From: Tragulus kanchil
Lineage: Eukaryota > Chordata > Mammalia > Artiodactyla > Tragulidae
Direction of reading: 5' to 3'
DNA length: 64,000 nt
Assembly (NCBI GenBank): GCA_022376925.1
Contig: JAIOJX010000030.1
Location: forward strand, 173,781,298 to 173,845,297
Part shown: piece by piece, positions 21,521 to 33,930 of the stretch
How the letters are laid out: every line of letters starts with the position of its first letter
Numbering within the stretch: position 1 is the stretch's first letter
Translations under genes and position numbers: made by a program
The notes under the pieces: generated by a model
Databases searched by the model: none
Seen by the model: only the letters and a program-made list of their open reading frames with translations
Told to the model about the DNA's origin: nothing

Positions 21521-22430
21521 TACAATAAACTGAAGGCAGGGAAGAGTGCAATGTGGAAGGGAGCAGTAAAGTGGAAACAGGAAGCCTATCACAGTGGTCT
21601 GGTGAAGATGTTAAAAGGAGAGGTGGAAAGAAGGGTGTTTGTTTAGTTCCATGTCTCAACTGTAACTAAAGTCATGAGGAGAATGACTAAGAGGGATCTA
21701 TCAAAATATATTCCCATGTTTCTTGTATAAGTGTTTGAGTGGTACCATTTCCTGAGATGGATAAACTGAAAGAGAAAAAATACTACTAAAAGAAGACTAG
21801 AAACTAGATTTGTGATGTACAATGTTTGAAGTGCTTCTAAAGCATCCAAATGCTGATATTAAGTAGAGAGTGGGATATATAGGTTTCAAACTCAAAGATA
21901 TAAACATGTAAGTCTTCAGGTATAGGGTTTAATGCCAGTGAAGTGTAAGCTCACCAGTGGTAAAAAGAGGTAAAAAGTCAAGGTCTAAGGAACAATAATA
22001 TGCAAATATTGAACAGATCAAGAACAGCCATAAAAGGAGATGAAAAAAACTCGACTAGAGAAGGGTTTATATTCTAGGACAAGATATTAAAAACCAACAC
22101 CAACTCTCTGGATTAGTTACCATGTTTTCCATATTAACTGAAACACCTAAAAGAGCTGCAAGCTTTACCAGTGGGTGTGTAAAATCTTTAACAATGATTT
22201 TTCAGTGAGCAAAGTGGAGAAGCTTTTCATCAGCTTCTGGCTTTGGCATGAGTTCCTCAGAATTCCTGAAGCACAGAACAGCCAGCTTCTCTTTAGCTGC
22301 TAGAATCCCTTTTGCTTGGACAGATCCAGAGACTGGAGGCTGGTAATTACCACTTCCTGAGGCGTCCACAGCTGAAACTTAGACAACTCCTCCCTATATT
22401 CAGCTAAAATCTGTCATCCTGTGGCTTCCA
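21521..22430. other. Anonymous non-coding stretch
   Basis: Unique sequence after the BovB end. I see no repeat family, and the short minus-strand ORFs have no domain. Confidence 0.45.
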
Positions 22431-23215
22431 TCCACCATTCCTAATTTTACTCCTTGGGACCACATAAAGCCAAATTCATTTTATAAAATGATAGTCCTTC
22501 AAGTATCTATACAAAACTCTTGTGCTTCCCAAGACTTCTCTTCTCCAGGAAAAAATGTCACTGGTATCTTGCATCATTCCTCATAAGGCACAGTTATGAA
22601 TCAACTCAAGTATACTGTGTTCCAATTTATAAAATAAACACCTGTTACTTAATAGGCTGAGTCATAATGATTCAAATAGTTTATGTTATAAGGTTCAACT
22701 CATCCAGTCATTTCAGCAAAATCAGGTAATAACAAATTTTATAGTAATGAAACTCCATTTGACTTAAGTTATGAAACAGGCTTTATACACTAGTGTTTTT
22801 CTATGTGAGGGGCATAAACAGGTGGTCATAAACAGAAAATATTTGAAAGAAATATTAATCTTTCATCCCTGGAATATACACACACACACAACCTTATTTA
22901 AAACACAGCCAAAAATATTATTATTCATATATATATATTATTAAATAATTTCATCCTTTTTATGAAGCAGTCCCTGTCATATATTTCATTGAACTTGGAG
23001 GGATGGATTATCTTTGGCATTCTTGATCTGTGACTTCATTACATTCACTACAGATTTGGCATAAATGTCCAAGGCCGCCGTGTCAGTAATTTTATTTCAG
23101 TATAACCTTGAAGCTTGGCTAAAAATAGTATGAAATCACTTCTTTATATAGTATTCAAGTCAATAAATATTTGTGAACCATACACTACTTTTAGGTCCTG
23201 TGACTGGTACTAGAA

Positions 23216-23473
23216 AAATGTATGCATGAGTGCTAAGTCACTTTAGTTGTGTCTGACTCTTTGTGGCTCTATGGACTGTCCAACTCCTTGCAACTCTATG
23301 AAATATAGCCTGCCAGGCTCCTCTGTCCATGGGATTCTTCAGACAAGAATACTGGGGTGAATTGCCATGTCCTCCTCTAGGGCACCTTCCCAACCCAGAG
23401 ATCGAACCTGTGTTTCCTGCATCTCCTACACTGCAGGCAATTTCTTTACACTGAGTTACTAGGGAAGCTCAGA
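23216..23473 (-). mobile_element. Bov-tA SINE, antisense (copy A)
   Basis: Antisense Bov-tA with TTGTGTCTGACTCTTTGTGG, CCTGCCAGGCTCCTCTGTCC and the head complement ending ACTAGGGAAGCTCAG. Confidence 0.88.
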
Positions 23474-23509
23474 AAACTGCATTTGTTCTTCCATGTTTAT
23501 TGCTTCACT

Positions 23510-23575
23510 TTTATTTTTAAAATTTATTTATTTGGTTGCTCCAGGTCTTAGTTGAGGCATGTGGGTTCTTCTTAG
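23510..23575 (-). mobile_element. Truncated antisense SINE (copy A of the element at 24655)
   Basis: The first ~66 bp of the antisense SINE seen in full at 24655-24862, cut at the pair 9 junction. Confidence 0.7.
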
Positions 23576-24360
23576 TCCACCATTCCTAATTTTACTCCTT
23601 GGGACCACATAAAGCCAAATTCATTTTATAAAATGATAGTCCTTCAAGTATCTATACAAAACTCTTGTGCTTCCCAAGACTTCTCTTCTCCAGGAAAAAA
23701 TGTCACTGGTATCTTGCATCATTCCTCATAAGGCACAGTTATGAATCAACTCAAGTATACTGTGTTCCAATTTATAAAATAAACACCTGTTACTTAATAG
23801 GCTGAGTCATAATGATTCAAATAGTTTATGTTATAAGGTTCAACTCATCCAGTCATTTCAGCAAAATCAGGTAATAACAAATTTTATAGTAATGAAACTC
23901 CATTTGACTTAAGTTATGAAACAGGCTTTATACACTAGTGTTTTTCTATGTGAGGGGCATAAACAGGTGGTCATAAACAGAAAATATTTGAAAGAAATAT
24001 TAATCTTTCATCCCTGGAATATACACACACACACAACCTTATTTAAAACACAGCCAAAAATATTATTATTCATATATATATATTATTAAATAATTTCATC
24101 CTTTTTATGAAGCAGTCCCTGTCATATATTTCATTGAACTTGGAGGGATGGATTATCTTTGGCATTCTTGATCTGTGACTTCATTACATTCACTACAGAT
24201 TTGGCATAAATGTCCAAGGCCGCCGTGTCAGTAATTTTATTTCAGTATAACCTTGAAGCTTGGCTAAAAATAGTATGAAATCACTTCTTTATATAGTATT
24301 CAAGTCAATAAATATTTGTGAACCATACACTACTTTTAGGTCCTGTGACTGGTACTAGAA

Positions 24361-24619
24361 AAATGTATGCATGAGTGCTAAGTCACTTTAGTTGTGTCTG
24401 ACTCTTTGTGGCTCTATGGACTGTCCAACTCCTTGCAACTCTATGAAATATAGCCTGCCAGGCTCCTCTGTCCATGGGATTCTTCAGACAAGAATACTGG
24501 GGTGAATTGCCATGTCCTCCTCTAGGGCACCTTCCCAACCCAGAGATCGAACCTGTGTTTCCTGCATCTCCTACACTGCAGGCAATTTCTTTACACTGAG
24601 TTACTAGGGAAGCTCAGAA
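24361..24619 (-). mobile_element. Bov-tA SINE, antisense (copy B)
   Basis: Duplicate of 23216-23473 in pair 9. Confidence 0.88.
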
Positions 24620-24654
24620 AACTGCATTTGTTCTTCCATGTTTATTGCTTCACT

Positions 24655-24862
24655 TTTATTTTTAAAATTTATTTATTTGGTTGCTCCAGGTCTTAGTTGA
24701 GGCATGTGGGTTCTTCTTAGTTGCAGCACGGGAAACCTTCAGTTGTAGCATGTGAACTCCTAATTGCGGCATATGGGATCTATTTCCCCAACCAAGGACT
24801 GAACCATGGTCCTCTGCATTGGGAGTGCAGAGTTTTAGCTACTGGACCACCAGGAAAATCCC
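24655..24862 (-). mobile_element. tRNA-headed ruminant SINE, antisense
   Basis: An antisense SINE with repeated 'gttgcagcacgg / gttgtagcatgtg / attgcggcatatggg' modules and the head complement ACTGGACCACCAGGAAAATC. This is the common short-bodied artiodactyl tRNA SINE, not the long-bodied family. Confidence 0.8.
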
Positions 24863-24879
24863 TTATTTTTACTCTTAAA

Positions 24880-24965
24880 GCAAATATTATTGCCCCCATT
24901 TTACAGATGAGAGAACTGGAGCTGAGAGATACAGATTTCAAAACCCAGTCAGGCTTTGTGTTATA
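24880..24965 (+). mobile_element. MIR fragment
   Basis: Contains CCCCATTTTACAGATGAGAG and the following diverged MIR core. Confidence 0.55.
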
Positions 24966-25576
24966 AAGATGCTATCCTCAACTCTGGAAATACACATTTC
25001 AGAGTGCAGTTTTGGCTGGGAGTTTCCTAAAAATGGCTTAGAGATCTAAGTTCTCTGTTTTGACTTGAAGATCTATCACTAGCAGACACAGTAAATGGCA
25101 ACTAAAAAGAATAAAACTTAAAATTAAAAGCTTTCACCTTCCTATTAGGGGACTGATTGTATATGTAAATAGATAGCAAAATAACTTATTTTTATTTCCC
25201 ATTTCAGAAACAGTTATCTCATACATTACCTTTCCTGTTTCCCTCCTAATCCCATGTCAAATGTTCTACCTTTTCACGTTTTTTACTTTAAAATATTTAT
25301 GTATCCTACTATTTTGAGAGACTTCATATAAATTAACCCAAACTGTTAAGTTCACCTCCAAACACAACATAATGATTGTAATAAGCTCTAAGACATAAAA
25401 GCAGGTAGTCTGTGTTCAAGTTATACTAGATCTGATTCTTAGAGCAAAATGCTGAGGCGCCCAAATGGAAAGTGAAAAATGCAAGCTAGCTATTTGTACT
25501 AGTTCTCCACTTTAACTCAATCAATTGCCCAAACCTGCAGCTATCTGATTACTTTATGCCCTGTGCATTCATTCAA
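24966..25576. other. Anonymous non-coding stretch
   Basis: A/T-rich unique sequence without a recognised repeat. Confidence 0.45.
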
Positions 25577-25963
25577 ACTAACTCAGGGTGTAAGGAGAAC
25601 ATTTAAAACGAATACCAGCAGTCTTTTCAACAAAACAAGTCGAATTTTTCAGGTTTTGACCAATGTCTGTGGCATTATTCAAATATATCCTTTCTAAATC
25701 TCCCTAGTTATGGGCATGTAAACATAAACAGGGCATTCTTGGCAGGCACAGCCAGAGACTGATACAGCAAACCATGTTCATCATCTTCCTCTCTACTCAG
25801 AAGATTTTATTATATATTCATATGCACAAGGAAGTTTTAGTCAGCCCTAGGGCACAGAAGAGAAGAGAAGTAAGCATATGAGTAAGCTTGACATCCATGA
25901 GAACAGGGTCTTTTCTGTCTGTCTCTCTTTTAATTGTATAAATTTGAAATGTTTTGTTCACTT

Positions 25964-26255
25964 TATTTATGTTTTTTTTAGGATTTTTTTTCTTCTCTTT
26001 GGCCACTTCTATTGGTCTTTCATTTATTTATTTTCATCCATCTTTGTTCTTTGGCCTGTGGGCCTCCCACTGCAGTGCCCTCTCCCACTGCAGAGCACCA
26101 GCTCTGGGCGCATGCGCTCCAGAGCACTGGCTTGGTAGTTGGAAACATCAGTCCAGCTGCTCTGGGGCATGTGGGATCTTCCCAGGCCAGGGATCGAACC
26201 GGGGCCCTTGCACTGCAAGGCAGTGTCTTTACCCACTGGACCACCAGGGAAGCCT
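25964..26255 (-). mobile_element. Long-bodied tRNA-Glu SINE, antisense (copy A)
   Basis: Target-site duplication TGTTTTGTTCACTT (25950-25963) and TGTTTTATTCACTT (26256-26269), one difference. The antisense body contains GGTCTTTCATTTATTTATTT, GCGCATGCGCTCCAGAGCAC and the head complement CACTGGACCACCAGGGAAGC. Confidence 0.9.
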
Positions 26256-27068
26256 TGTTTTATTCACTTCTATCTCCAGCACCTTGGACAGTGCCTGCTT
26301 GCCACAGCTAGCATTGAAATTATTTGCTGAAAGATCCTTGGACAGTTAAGCCATTACAATACAGAGGTTAGCAAAATGGAGTTACAGTAACCACGTAAAA
26401 GGAACTCTGGTTTCACAAGCTGAGTTACTATGAAGCCCAGATAGGAAAATAAGTCACATAGTTGGCAAGCAGGTTCATCTATCTCTTACTAGAACCCATC
26501 ATTTTCCTGATATCCACGAACTTGGGAATTTGAAAGCACTCTGGAAATAGCATTCTTACTAGAAATGTTGGCATTCTCATAGTGGCCATGAACTTGAATC
26601 AGTAAATTCTCTCTAAAAGACCTGGCAACATGGGACATGAAATGGAACATGAATCAAAATAGGGCTGACTAGTGCTTGGGCACTAACTCAGGGTGTAAGG
26701 AGAACATTTAAAACGAATACCAGCAGTCTTTTCAACAAAACAAGTCGAATTTTTCAGGTTTTGACCAATGTCTGTGGCATTATTCAAATATATCCTTTCT
26801 AAATCTCCCTAGTTATGGGCATGTAAACATAAACAGGGCATTCTTGGCAGGCACAGCCAGAGACTGATACAGCAAACCATGTTCATCATCTTCCTCTCTA
26901 CTCAGAAGATTTTATTATATATTCATATGCACAAGGAAGTTTTAGTCAGCCCTAGGGCACAGAAGAGAAGAGAAGTAAGCATATGAGTAAGCTTGACATC
27001 CATGAGAACAGGGTCTTTTCTGTCTGTCTCTCTTTTAATTGTATAAATTTGAAATGTTTTGTTCACTT

Positions 27069-27360
27069 TATTTATGTTTTTTTTAGGATTTTTTTTCTTC
27101 TCTTTGGCCACTTCTATTGGTCTTTCATTTATTTATTTTCATCCATCTTTGTTCTTTGGCCTGTGGGCCTCCCACTGCAGTGCCCTCTCCCACTGCAGAG
27201 CACCAGCTCTGGGCGCATGCGCTCCAGAGCACTGGCTTGGTAGTTGGAAACATCAGTCCAGCTGCTCTGGGGCATGTGGGATCTTCCCAGGCCAGGGATC
27301 GAACCGGGGCCCTTGCACTGCAAGGCAGTGTCTTTACCCACTGGACCACCAGGGAAGCCT
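27069..27360 (-). mobile_element. Long-bodied tRNA-Glu SINE, antisense (copy B)
   Basis: Duplicate of 25964-26255 in pair 10. Confidence 0.9.
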
Positions 27361-27786
27361 TGTTTTATTCACTTCTATCTCCAGCACCTTGGACAGTGCC
27401 TGCTTGCCACAGCTAGCATTGAAATTATTTGCTGAAAGATCCTTGGACAGTTAAGCCATTACAATACAGAGGTTAGCAAAATGGAGTTACAGTAACCACG
27501 TAAAAGGAACTCTGGTTTCACAAGCTGAGTTACTATGAAGCCCAGATAGGAAAATAAGTCACATAGTTGGCAAGCAGGTTCATCTATCTCTTACTAGAAC
27601 CCATCATTTTCCTGATATCCACGAACTTGGGAATTTGAAAGCACTCTGGAAATAGCATTCTTACTAGAAATGTTGGCATTCTCATAGTGGCCATGAACTT
27701 GAATCAGTAAATTCTCTCTAAAAGACCTGGCAACATGGGACATGAAATGGAACATGAATCAAAATAGGGCTGACTAGTGCTTGGGC

Positions 27787-28894
27787 ACACACATTAAGTA
27801 ATCTTTGAGTGATTGCCCCAACAATTACAAGACACTCCTATGGAGCTACTTGGGCAATTAAACTTGTGGTATCAGAGTGATCAGGGACTCATGCCATACA
27901 AAACTGGAGAACACGAAGAAATAATGACCAAGTCTGGAATTACATCTAGTAGTTTTAGGGATGTCTAATAATGTTCATTCGTTGATTTCCAAAGATCTGA
28001 GGAAATAAATGTGTGATTTTTTTTTTATTATCACTTTGAAAGTATGAATTTCTCAGAATTTTCAGGAGATAATGTCCACAGAACTGTTAAAGTTTCCCCT
28101 TTGAAAAATTCATGTCAATTTAGTGTAGGAACTGTGCCTGAATTCTGTAATTCAAAGAACACCGCTACAGAAACAATAACGTTTCCTCAAGGTCTAATAC
28201 TTGAAAACTACTTAGTTAAAATATGAAGCCATGTTTGATGTTCAACTGTAATGCAAATGTTTCTAGAAACTGAATGTAACAAATGTGTTTCCTTTTGTAG
28301 AAAACTTTTCATGGCTCTACACAGGAAACATTGCTTTCTCAGTTTCTTTAGTGTTACGGTTACTGGAAGTGAAAACTGATACAGATTAGCTAGGCATCCA
28401 AGAAGACATGTGCCATTGGCAATCACTGATAATAGCCCAGAAATATTTACTTCTCCATCCAAAAGTGTTGTATACTGTCAACAGCCACAGATTCTTTGTA
28501 GCTCCTTTCTTCAAGAATCAAGTATTATGTCCCTACCACACATTCAACTGGGGCTAGCCTTGTGACTTTGACAAACACTGTGAAGCAGGAGAGACTCTAG
28601 GTAATTTCTGAGCCTAAGTCTCGAGGTATCTTGAAGTTTCTGCTTTTGCTCTCCTGGAACATGGCCAACACATGAACAAGCCTTGGTTAACTTCTTTAAG
28701 ATAAAAGACTATCTATAGAGATACAGCTTTCCAGTCTGAGGCTCCAAATCTGTAAATGTGCATATCCCAAGCTATCCAGTCTAAGATCAGTCATTCCACA
28801 CCAAAAGAACTACTCAGATAACTCAAGAATTGTGGGAAATAACGAATGCCATTTTAACCTACTAAGTTTGGGATTGGTTTGTTAGGCAGCAAAA
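27787..28894. other. Anonymous non-coding stretch
   Basis: Unique sequence. Short ORFs at 28044-28226 (+) and 28208-28462 (-) have no recognisable domain. Confidence 0.45.
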
Positions 28895-30120
28895 GTTAAC
28901 TTCTACACTGAAAACTATAAAATATTAATAGAGAAAATTAAAGATGATTCAAACAAATGGAAAGCTATCCCATGTTCTCAGATCAGAATACCAGTAAGAT
29001 GGCCACACTATCTAAAGCAATCTACAGATTTAACGTGATCCCCATCAAAATATTCATGATATTTTCCACAGAACTAGAACAAAAGAATCCTAAAATTGAT
29101 ATGAAATCCTGAAAGACACACATTTGCCAAAGCATCCTAAGGAAAAAGAGCATAACCCTGCCAGACTTCAGACAATGCTACAAAGCTGTCATCAAAAGAG
29201 CCTGATACTGGCACAAAAACAGACACATAGTTCAATGGAACAGAATAGACAGTGCAGAAACAAACTTATATTCCTACAGTCAACTAATATATTAATATGA
29301 CAAAGGAGGAAAGAACATACAATGGAGAAAAGGCAGTACCTTTAGCAAGTGGTATTGGGTAAGCTAGACAGGCTTATATTAGTCAGTGGAGTAAAAACAC
29401 TCCCTTACACTATATACGAAAATAAACTCAAAATGATTTCAAAGTCTAAATACAAAATACGACACCATACAACTCAGAGAAGAGAACATAAACCAAATAG
29501 TCTCAGACATAAATCATAGCAATATTTTCTTAGATCAGTCTTCCAAGACAAAAGAAATAAAAGCAAAAGTAAACAAACTAGACCTAGTCAAATGCTTCTT
29601 CATCAAGAAAATTAAAAAACAGCCTGAAGAGTGAGAGAAAATATTTGAAATGATGGAAGCCACAGGAGGTTAATATCCAAAATATACAAACAGCTCGTAC
29701 AACTCAATGTATTTTGAAAAAATTTTAAATGGCAGAAGATCTAAGCCGACATTTTTCCAAAGAAAACTTTAAGATGGCTAACAGGCACATGAAAAGATTC
29801 TCAACATAGTTAATTATTAGAGAAATGCAAATCAAAGTCACAATAAAATATCATCTCACCCCTGTCATAATGGCAATCATCAAAAAGTCTACAAATAATA
29901 AATGGTGGAGAGGGTTTGGAGAAAAGGGAACCCTACATTGTTGGTGGGAATGCAAACAGTTGCAGCTACTATGGAAAATAGTATGGAGATCTTTCCCAGC
30001 AATCCCACTCCAGGGAATATATCTGGGAAAGATGACAATTCTAATTTGAAAAGATACATGCACCCCAATATTCACAGAAGCATTATTTACAATAATTAAG
30101 ACATGAAAACAATCCACATA
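28895..30120 (+). pseudogene. Old L1 ORF2 C-terminal region (copy A)
   Basis: A sense, heavily mutated L1 ORF2 3' portion. The nucleotide landmarks are GTGATCCCCATCAAAATATT, GCACAAAAACAGACACATAG, AAATGCAAATCAAAGTCACA and TTGTTGGTGGGAATGCAAAC. Short ORFs such as 29825-30049 keep the '[11 protein letters not shown]' and '[15 protein letters not shown]' stretches of the L1 C-terminus. Many stops are present; this is an ancient fossil. Confidence 0.85.
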
Positions 30121-30176
30121 ACCCACATTTCCACCAAATTAAGAGTACAGGATTAACAGAAAGTACTATACATAAA

Positions 30177-30394
30177 GGGCTTCCCCAGTGGTTCAGAAGT
30201 AAAGAATCCACCTATAATGCAGGAGATGTAGGTTCAATCCCTGGGTGGGGAGGATCCCTTGGAGGAAGGAAAGGCAACCCACTCCAGTATTTCCACCTGA
30301 GAAATTCAATGGACAGAGGAACCTGACAGGTTACAGTCCATGGGGTCCCAAAGAGCTGGACATGACTGAAGTGACAGAGCAAGCATGTACGCAT
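30177..30394 (+). mobile_element. Bov-tA SINE (copy A)
   Basis: A complete Bov-tA flanked by TATACATAAA (30167-30176 and 30395-30404). It starts GGGCTTCCCCAGTGGTTCAG and contains CTATAATGCAGGAGATGTAG and GGCAACCCACTCCAGTATTT. Confidence 0.92.
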
Positions 30395-30496
30395 TATACA
30401 TAAAATAGATAAGCAACAAGGATTTACTGTATAATATGGTGATAACACTTAATACCTTATAATAATATATAGTAGAAAATAATCAGAAAGTCTCTA

Positions 30497-30607
30497 GCCA
30501 GAGAGAGGAAGCTGGAGAGAGACAGAGAGAGTAAAGGGTAGGGGGAAGGAGAGAGAGTAAAGGGTAGGGGGAAAGAAAGGGAAGAGGGAAGGAAAAAAGA
30601 AGGAAGC
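30497..30607 (+). repeat. Polypurine tract with 26-bp tandem unit (copy A)
   Basis: About 110 nearly uninterrupted purines on the plus strand. A unit with AGAGAGTAAAGGGTAGGGGG occurs twice, 26 bp apart (about 30525 and 30551). Copy B is at 31661-31771. Confidence 0.8.
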
Positions 30608-30793
30608 ATTCTGCTAACAGTCCCTCTGACATCTGTTTGGCTCTCCCTACTAAATGACCTTACATCAATGTTGACATACCCAATGCCCCCACCCACCACC
30701 AATCTGATCTTCTCAAGAAGTTTTTCATCCCAGCCCTCTTAAATTTTATTTCTCATTGCCTAATTCCTGATGGAAAGGTATGACAAACTCTTC

Positions 30794-31284
30794 AGTGAGA
30801 GAAAATATTTGAAATGATGGAAGCCACAGGAGGTTAATATCCAAAATATACAAACAGCTCGTACAACTCAATGTATTTTGAAAAAATTTTAAATGGCAGA
30901 AGATCTAAGCCGACATTTTTCCAAAGAAAACTTTAAGATGGCTAACAGGCACATGAAAAGATTCTCAACATAGTTAATTATTAGAGAAATGCAAATCAAA
31001 GTCACAATAAAATATCATCTCACCCCTGTCATAATGGCAATCATCAAAAAGTCTACAAATAATAAATGGTGGAGAGGGTTTGGAGAAAAGGGAACCCTAC
31101 ATTGTTGGTGGGAATGCAAACAGTTGCAGCTACTATGGAAAATAGTATGGAGATCTTTCCCAGCAATCCCACTCCAGGGAATATATCTGGGAAAGATGAC
31201 AATTCTAATTTGAAAAGATACATGCACCCCAATATTCACAGAAGCATTATTTACAATAATTAAGACATGAAAACAATCCACATA
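30794..31284 (+). pseudogene. Old L1 ORF2 C-terminal region (partial, copy B)
   Basis: Duplicate of the last ~490 bp of the L1 fragment at 28895-30120, starting at the pair 11 junction. Confidence 0.85.
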
Positions 31285-31340
31285 ACCCACATTTCCACCA
31301 AATTAAGAGTACAGGATTAACAGAAAGTACTATACATAAA

Positions 31341-31558
31341 GGGCTTCCCCAGTGGTTCAGAAGTAAAGAATCCACCTATAATGCAGGAGATGTAGGTTCA
31401 ATCCCTGGGTGGGGAGGATCCCTTGGAGGAAGGAAAGGCAACCCACTCCAGTATTTCCACCTGAGAAATTCAATGGACAGAGGAACCTGACAGGTTACAG
31501 TCCATGGGGTCCCAAAGAGCTGGACATGACTGAAGTGACAGAGCAAGCATGTACGCAT
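31341..31558 (+). mobile_element. Bov-tA SINE (copy B)
   Basis: Duplicate of 30177-30394 in pair 11. Confidence 0.92.
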
Positions 31559-31660
31559 TATACATAAAATAGATAAGCAACAAGGATTTACTGTATAATA
31601 TGGTGATAACACTTAATACCTTATAATAATATATAGTAGAAAATAATCAGAAAGTCTCTA

Positions 31661-31771
31661 GCCAGAGAGAGGAAGCTGGAGAGAGACAGAGAGAGTAAAG
31701 GGTAGGGGGAAGGAGAGAGAGTAAAGGGTAGGGGGAAAGAAAGGGAAGAGGGAAGGAAAAAAGAAGGAAGC
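31661..31771 (+). repeat. Polypurine tract (copy B)
   Basis: Duplicate of 30497-30607. Confidence 0.8.
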
Positions 31772-31779
31772 ATTCTGCT

Positions 31780-33930
31780 AACAGTCCCTCTGACATCTGT
31801 TTGGCTCTCCCTACTAAATGACCTTACATCAATGTTGACATACCCAATGCCCCCACCCACCACCAATCTGATCTTCTCAAGAAGTTTTTCATCCCAGCCC
31901 TCTTAAATTTTATTTCTCATTGCCTAATTCCTGATGGAAAGGTATGACAAACTCTTCAGGGACAGATGTTAACTGCTGATAAATTGTGCGTCTTTACCTT
32001 ATCAGACTGAGCTAATTAGGTTAATAAAAATGCATGGTGCTCATCATTAAATGAACTTTGAAGCAAACTTTATTCCCCACTATTATCACTACTGTCCCTC
32101 ACAGCTGAATAGAGTGTAAGACGCTTACACACTACTAATCTTAATGTTCTTACTCCCTAAAATGGGGTCATTATCTGCATTTAAGTGTTCGTAAAAATTA
32201 AACATGTTGAAACCAAAGACTTGGAAACTAAGAGATGATCATGAAATATTATCAAATCCCTTTCCCAAATAGTTGCAACAGTTTACAAAACTGTTTATAT
32301 CATTCCCGTTATCCTTAGTTAGGCTGTGGGATCCTCCAGACATTAACTCTTTCCTCTCTCTGTGGTGCTAAATACAGTGCTGAATTCTTATTTCTTGGTA
32401 AGTGGTGGGATCCCTAAGATAAATAATCACTAAAGGAATAACTATAAACACTAACATCTACTCATCTCAACAAAAGCCATTTTATTGAGCTGAAAGCACT
32501 GAATGAGTTAAGAATTACTATAGAAACAACGCATTGCCTTGCTCTTAGATGGGAAAGATACTATCCAGTGCTTGACTTTCAGAAGTTTAGAGCCACATTC
32601 AGAAGTGCTGGCAGAAGCATAGTTTCAGATCTGACCATTTTGGAAGGTTCCTTGATCCCTTCTACTTGGCTGATTAATAATGACATACAATGCTTACAAT
32701 TATATTTCTGGATAATGGATTCATTTTAAGAAAGTTACATAAGAATACAATTAATTAGTTGACTATTGACAAATATATTCACAGTGGGATCATTTCAATC
32801 TCTTTAAGACTTTTCCACAGTTTGTTGTGATCCACACAAAAAAATCACAGTTGGCATTTATCCTTTTTCTTTTTAACAGTCCCTCTGACATCTGTTTGGC
32901 TCTCCCTACTAAATGACCTTATCAATGTTGACATACCCAATGCCCCCACCCACCACCAATCTGATCTTCTCAAGAAGTTTTTCATCCCAGCCCTCTTAAA
33001 TTTTATTTCTCATTGCCTAATTCCTGATGGAAAGGTATGACAAACTCTTCAGGGACAGATGTTAACTGCTGATAAATTGTGCGTCTTTACCTTATCAGAC
33101 TGAGCTAATTAGGTTAATAAAAATGCATGGTGCTCATCATTAAATGAACTTTGAAGCAAACTTTATTCCCCACTATTATCACTACTGTCCCTCACAGCTG
33201 AATAGAGTGTAAGACGCTTACACACTACTAATCTTAATGTTCTTACTCCCTAAAATGGGGTCATTATCTGCATTTAAGTGTTCGTAAAAATTAAACATGT
33301 TGAAACCAAAGACTTGGAAACTAAGAGATGATCATGAAATATTATCAAATCCCTTTCCCAAATAGTTGCAACAGTTTACAAAACTGTTTATATCATTCCC
33401 GTTATCCTTAGTTAGGCTGTGGGATCCTCCAGACATTAACTCTTTCCTCTCTCTGTGGTGCTAAATACAGTGCTGAATTCTTATTTCTTGGTAAGTGGTG
33501 GGATCCCTAAGATAAATAATCACTAAAGGAATAACTATAAACACTAACATCTACTCATCTCAACAAAAGCCATTTTATTGAGCTGAAAGCACTGAATGAG
33601 TTAAGAATTACTATAGAAACAACGCATTGCCTTGCTCTTAGATGGGAAAGATACTATCCAGTGCTTGACTTTCAGAAGTTTAGAGCCACATTCAGAAGTG
33701 CTGGCAGAAGCATAGTTTCAGATCTGACCATTTTGGAAGGTTCCTTGATCCCTTCTACTTGGCTGATTAATAATGACATACAATGCTTACAATTATATTT
33801 CTGGATAATGGATTCATTTTAAGAAAGTTACATAAGAATACAATTAATTAGTTGACTATTGACAAATATATTCACAGTGGGATCATTTCAATCTCTTTAA
33901 GACTTTTCCACAGTTTGTTGTGATCCACAC
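31780..33930. repeat. Tandem ~1.06 kb duplication, pair 12
   Basis: Copy A is 31780-32838 and copy B is 32875-33930, with a 36-bp spacer. A 2-bp deletion lies near the start of copy B (ACCTTACATC versus ACCTTATC). The end of the unit enters the antisense BovB, which copy A leaves after a few bases and copy B continues. Confidence 0.95.

Larger units (their letters stand above)
22431..24721. repeat. Tandem ~1.15 kb duplication, pair 9
   Basis: Copy A is 22431-23575 and copy B is 23576-24721, directly abutting at an offset of 1145. No difference was noticed. The junction falls inside an antisense SINE, so copy A ends in a truncated SINE and copy B runs on into the full one. Confidence 0.95.
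25577..27786. repeat. Tandem ~1.1 kb duplication, pair 10
   Basis: Copy A is 25577-26681 and copy B is 26682-27786, directly abutting at an offset of 1105. I noticed no differences. The unit carries one SINE. Confidence 0.96.
29630..31959. repeat. Tandem ~1.16 kb duplication, pair 11
   Basis: Copy A is 29630-30793 and copy B is 30794-31959, directly abutting at an offset of 1164. Its last ~180 bp (from about 30616/31780) begin the next pair, so that segment occurs three times. Confidence 0.95.
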
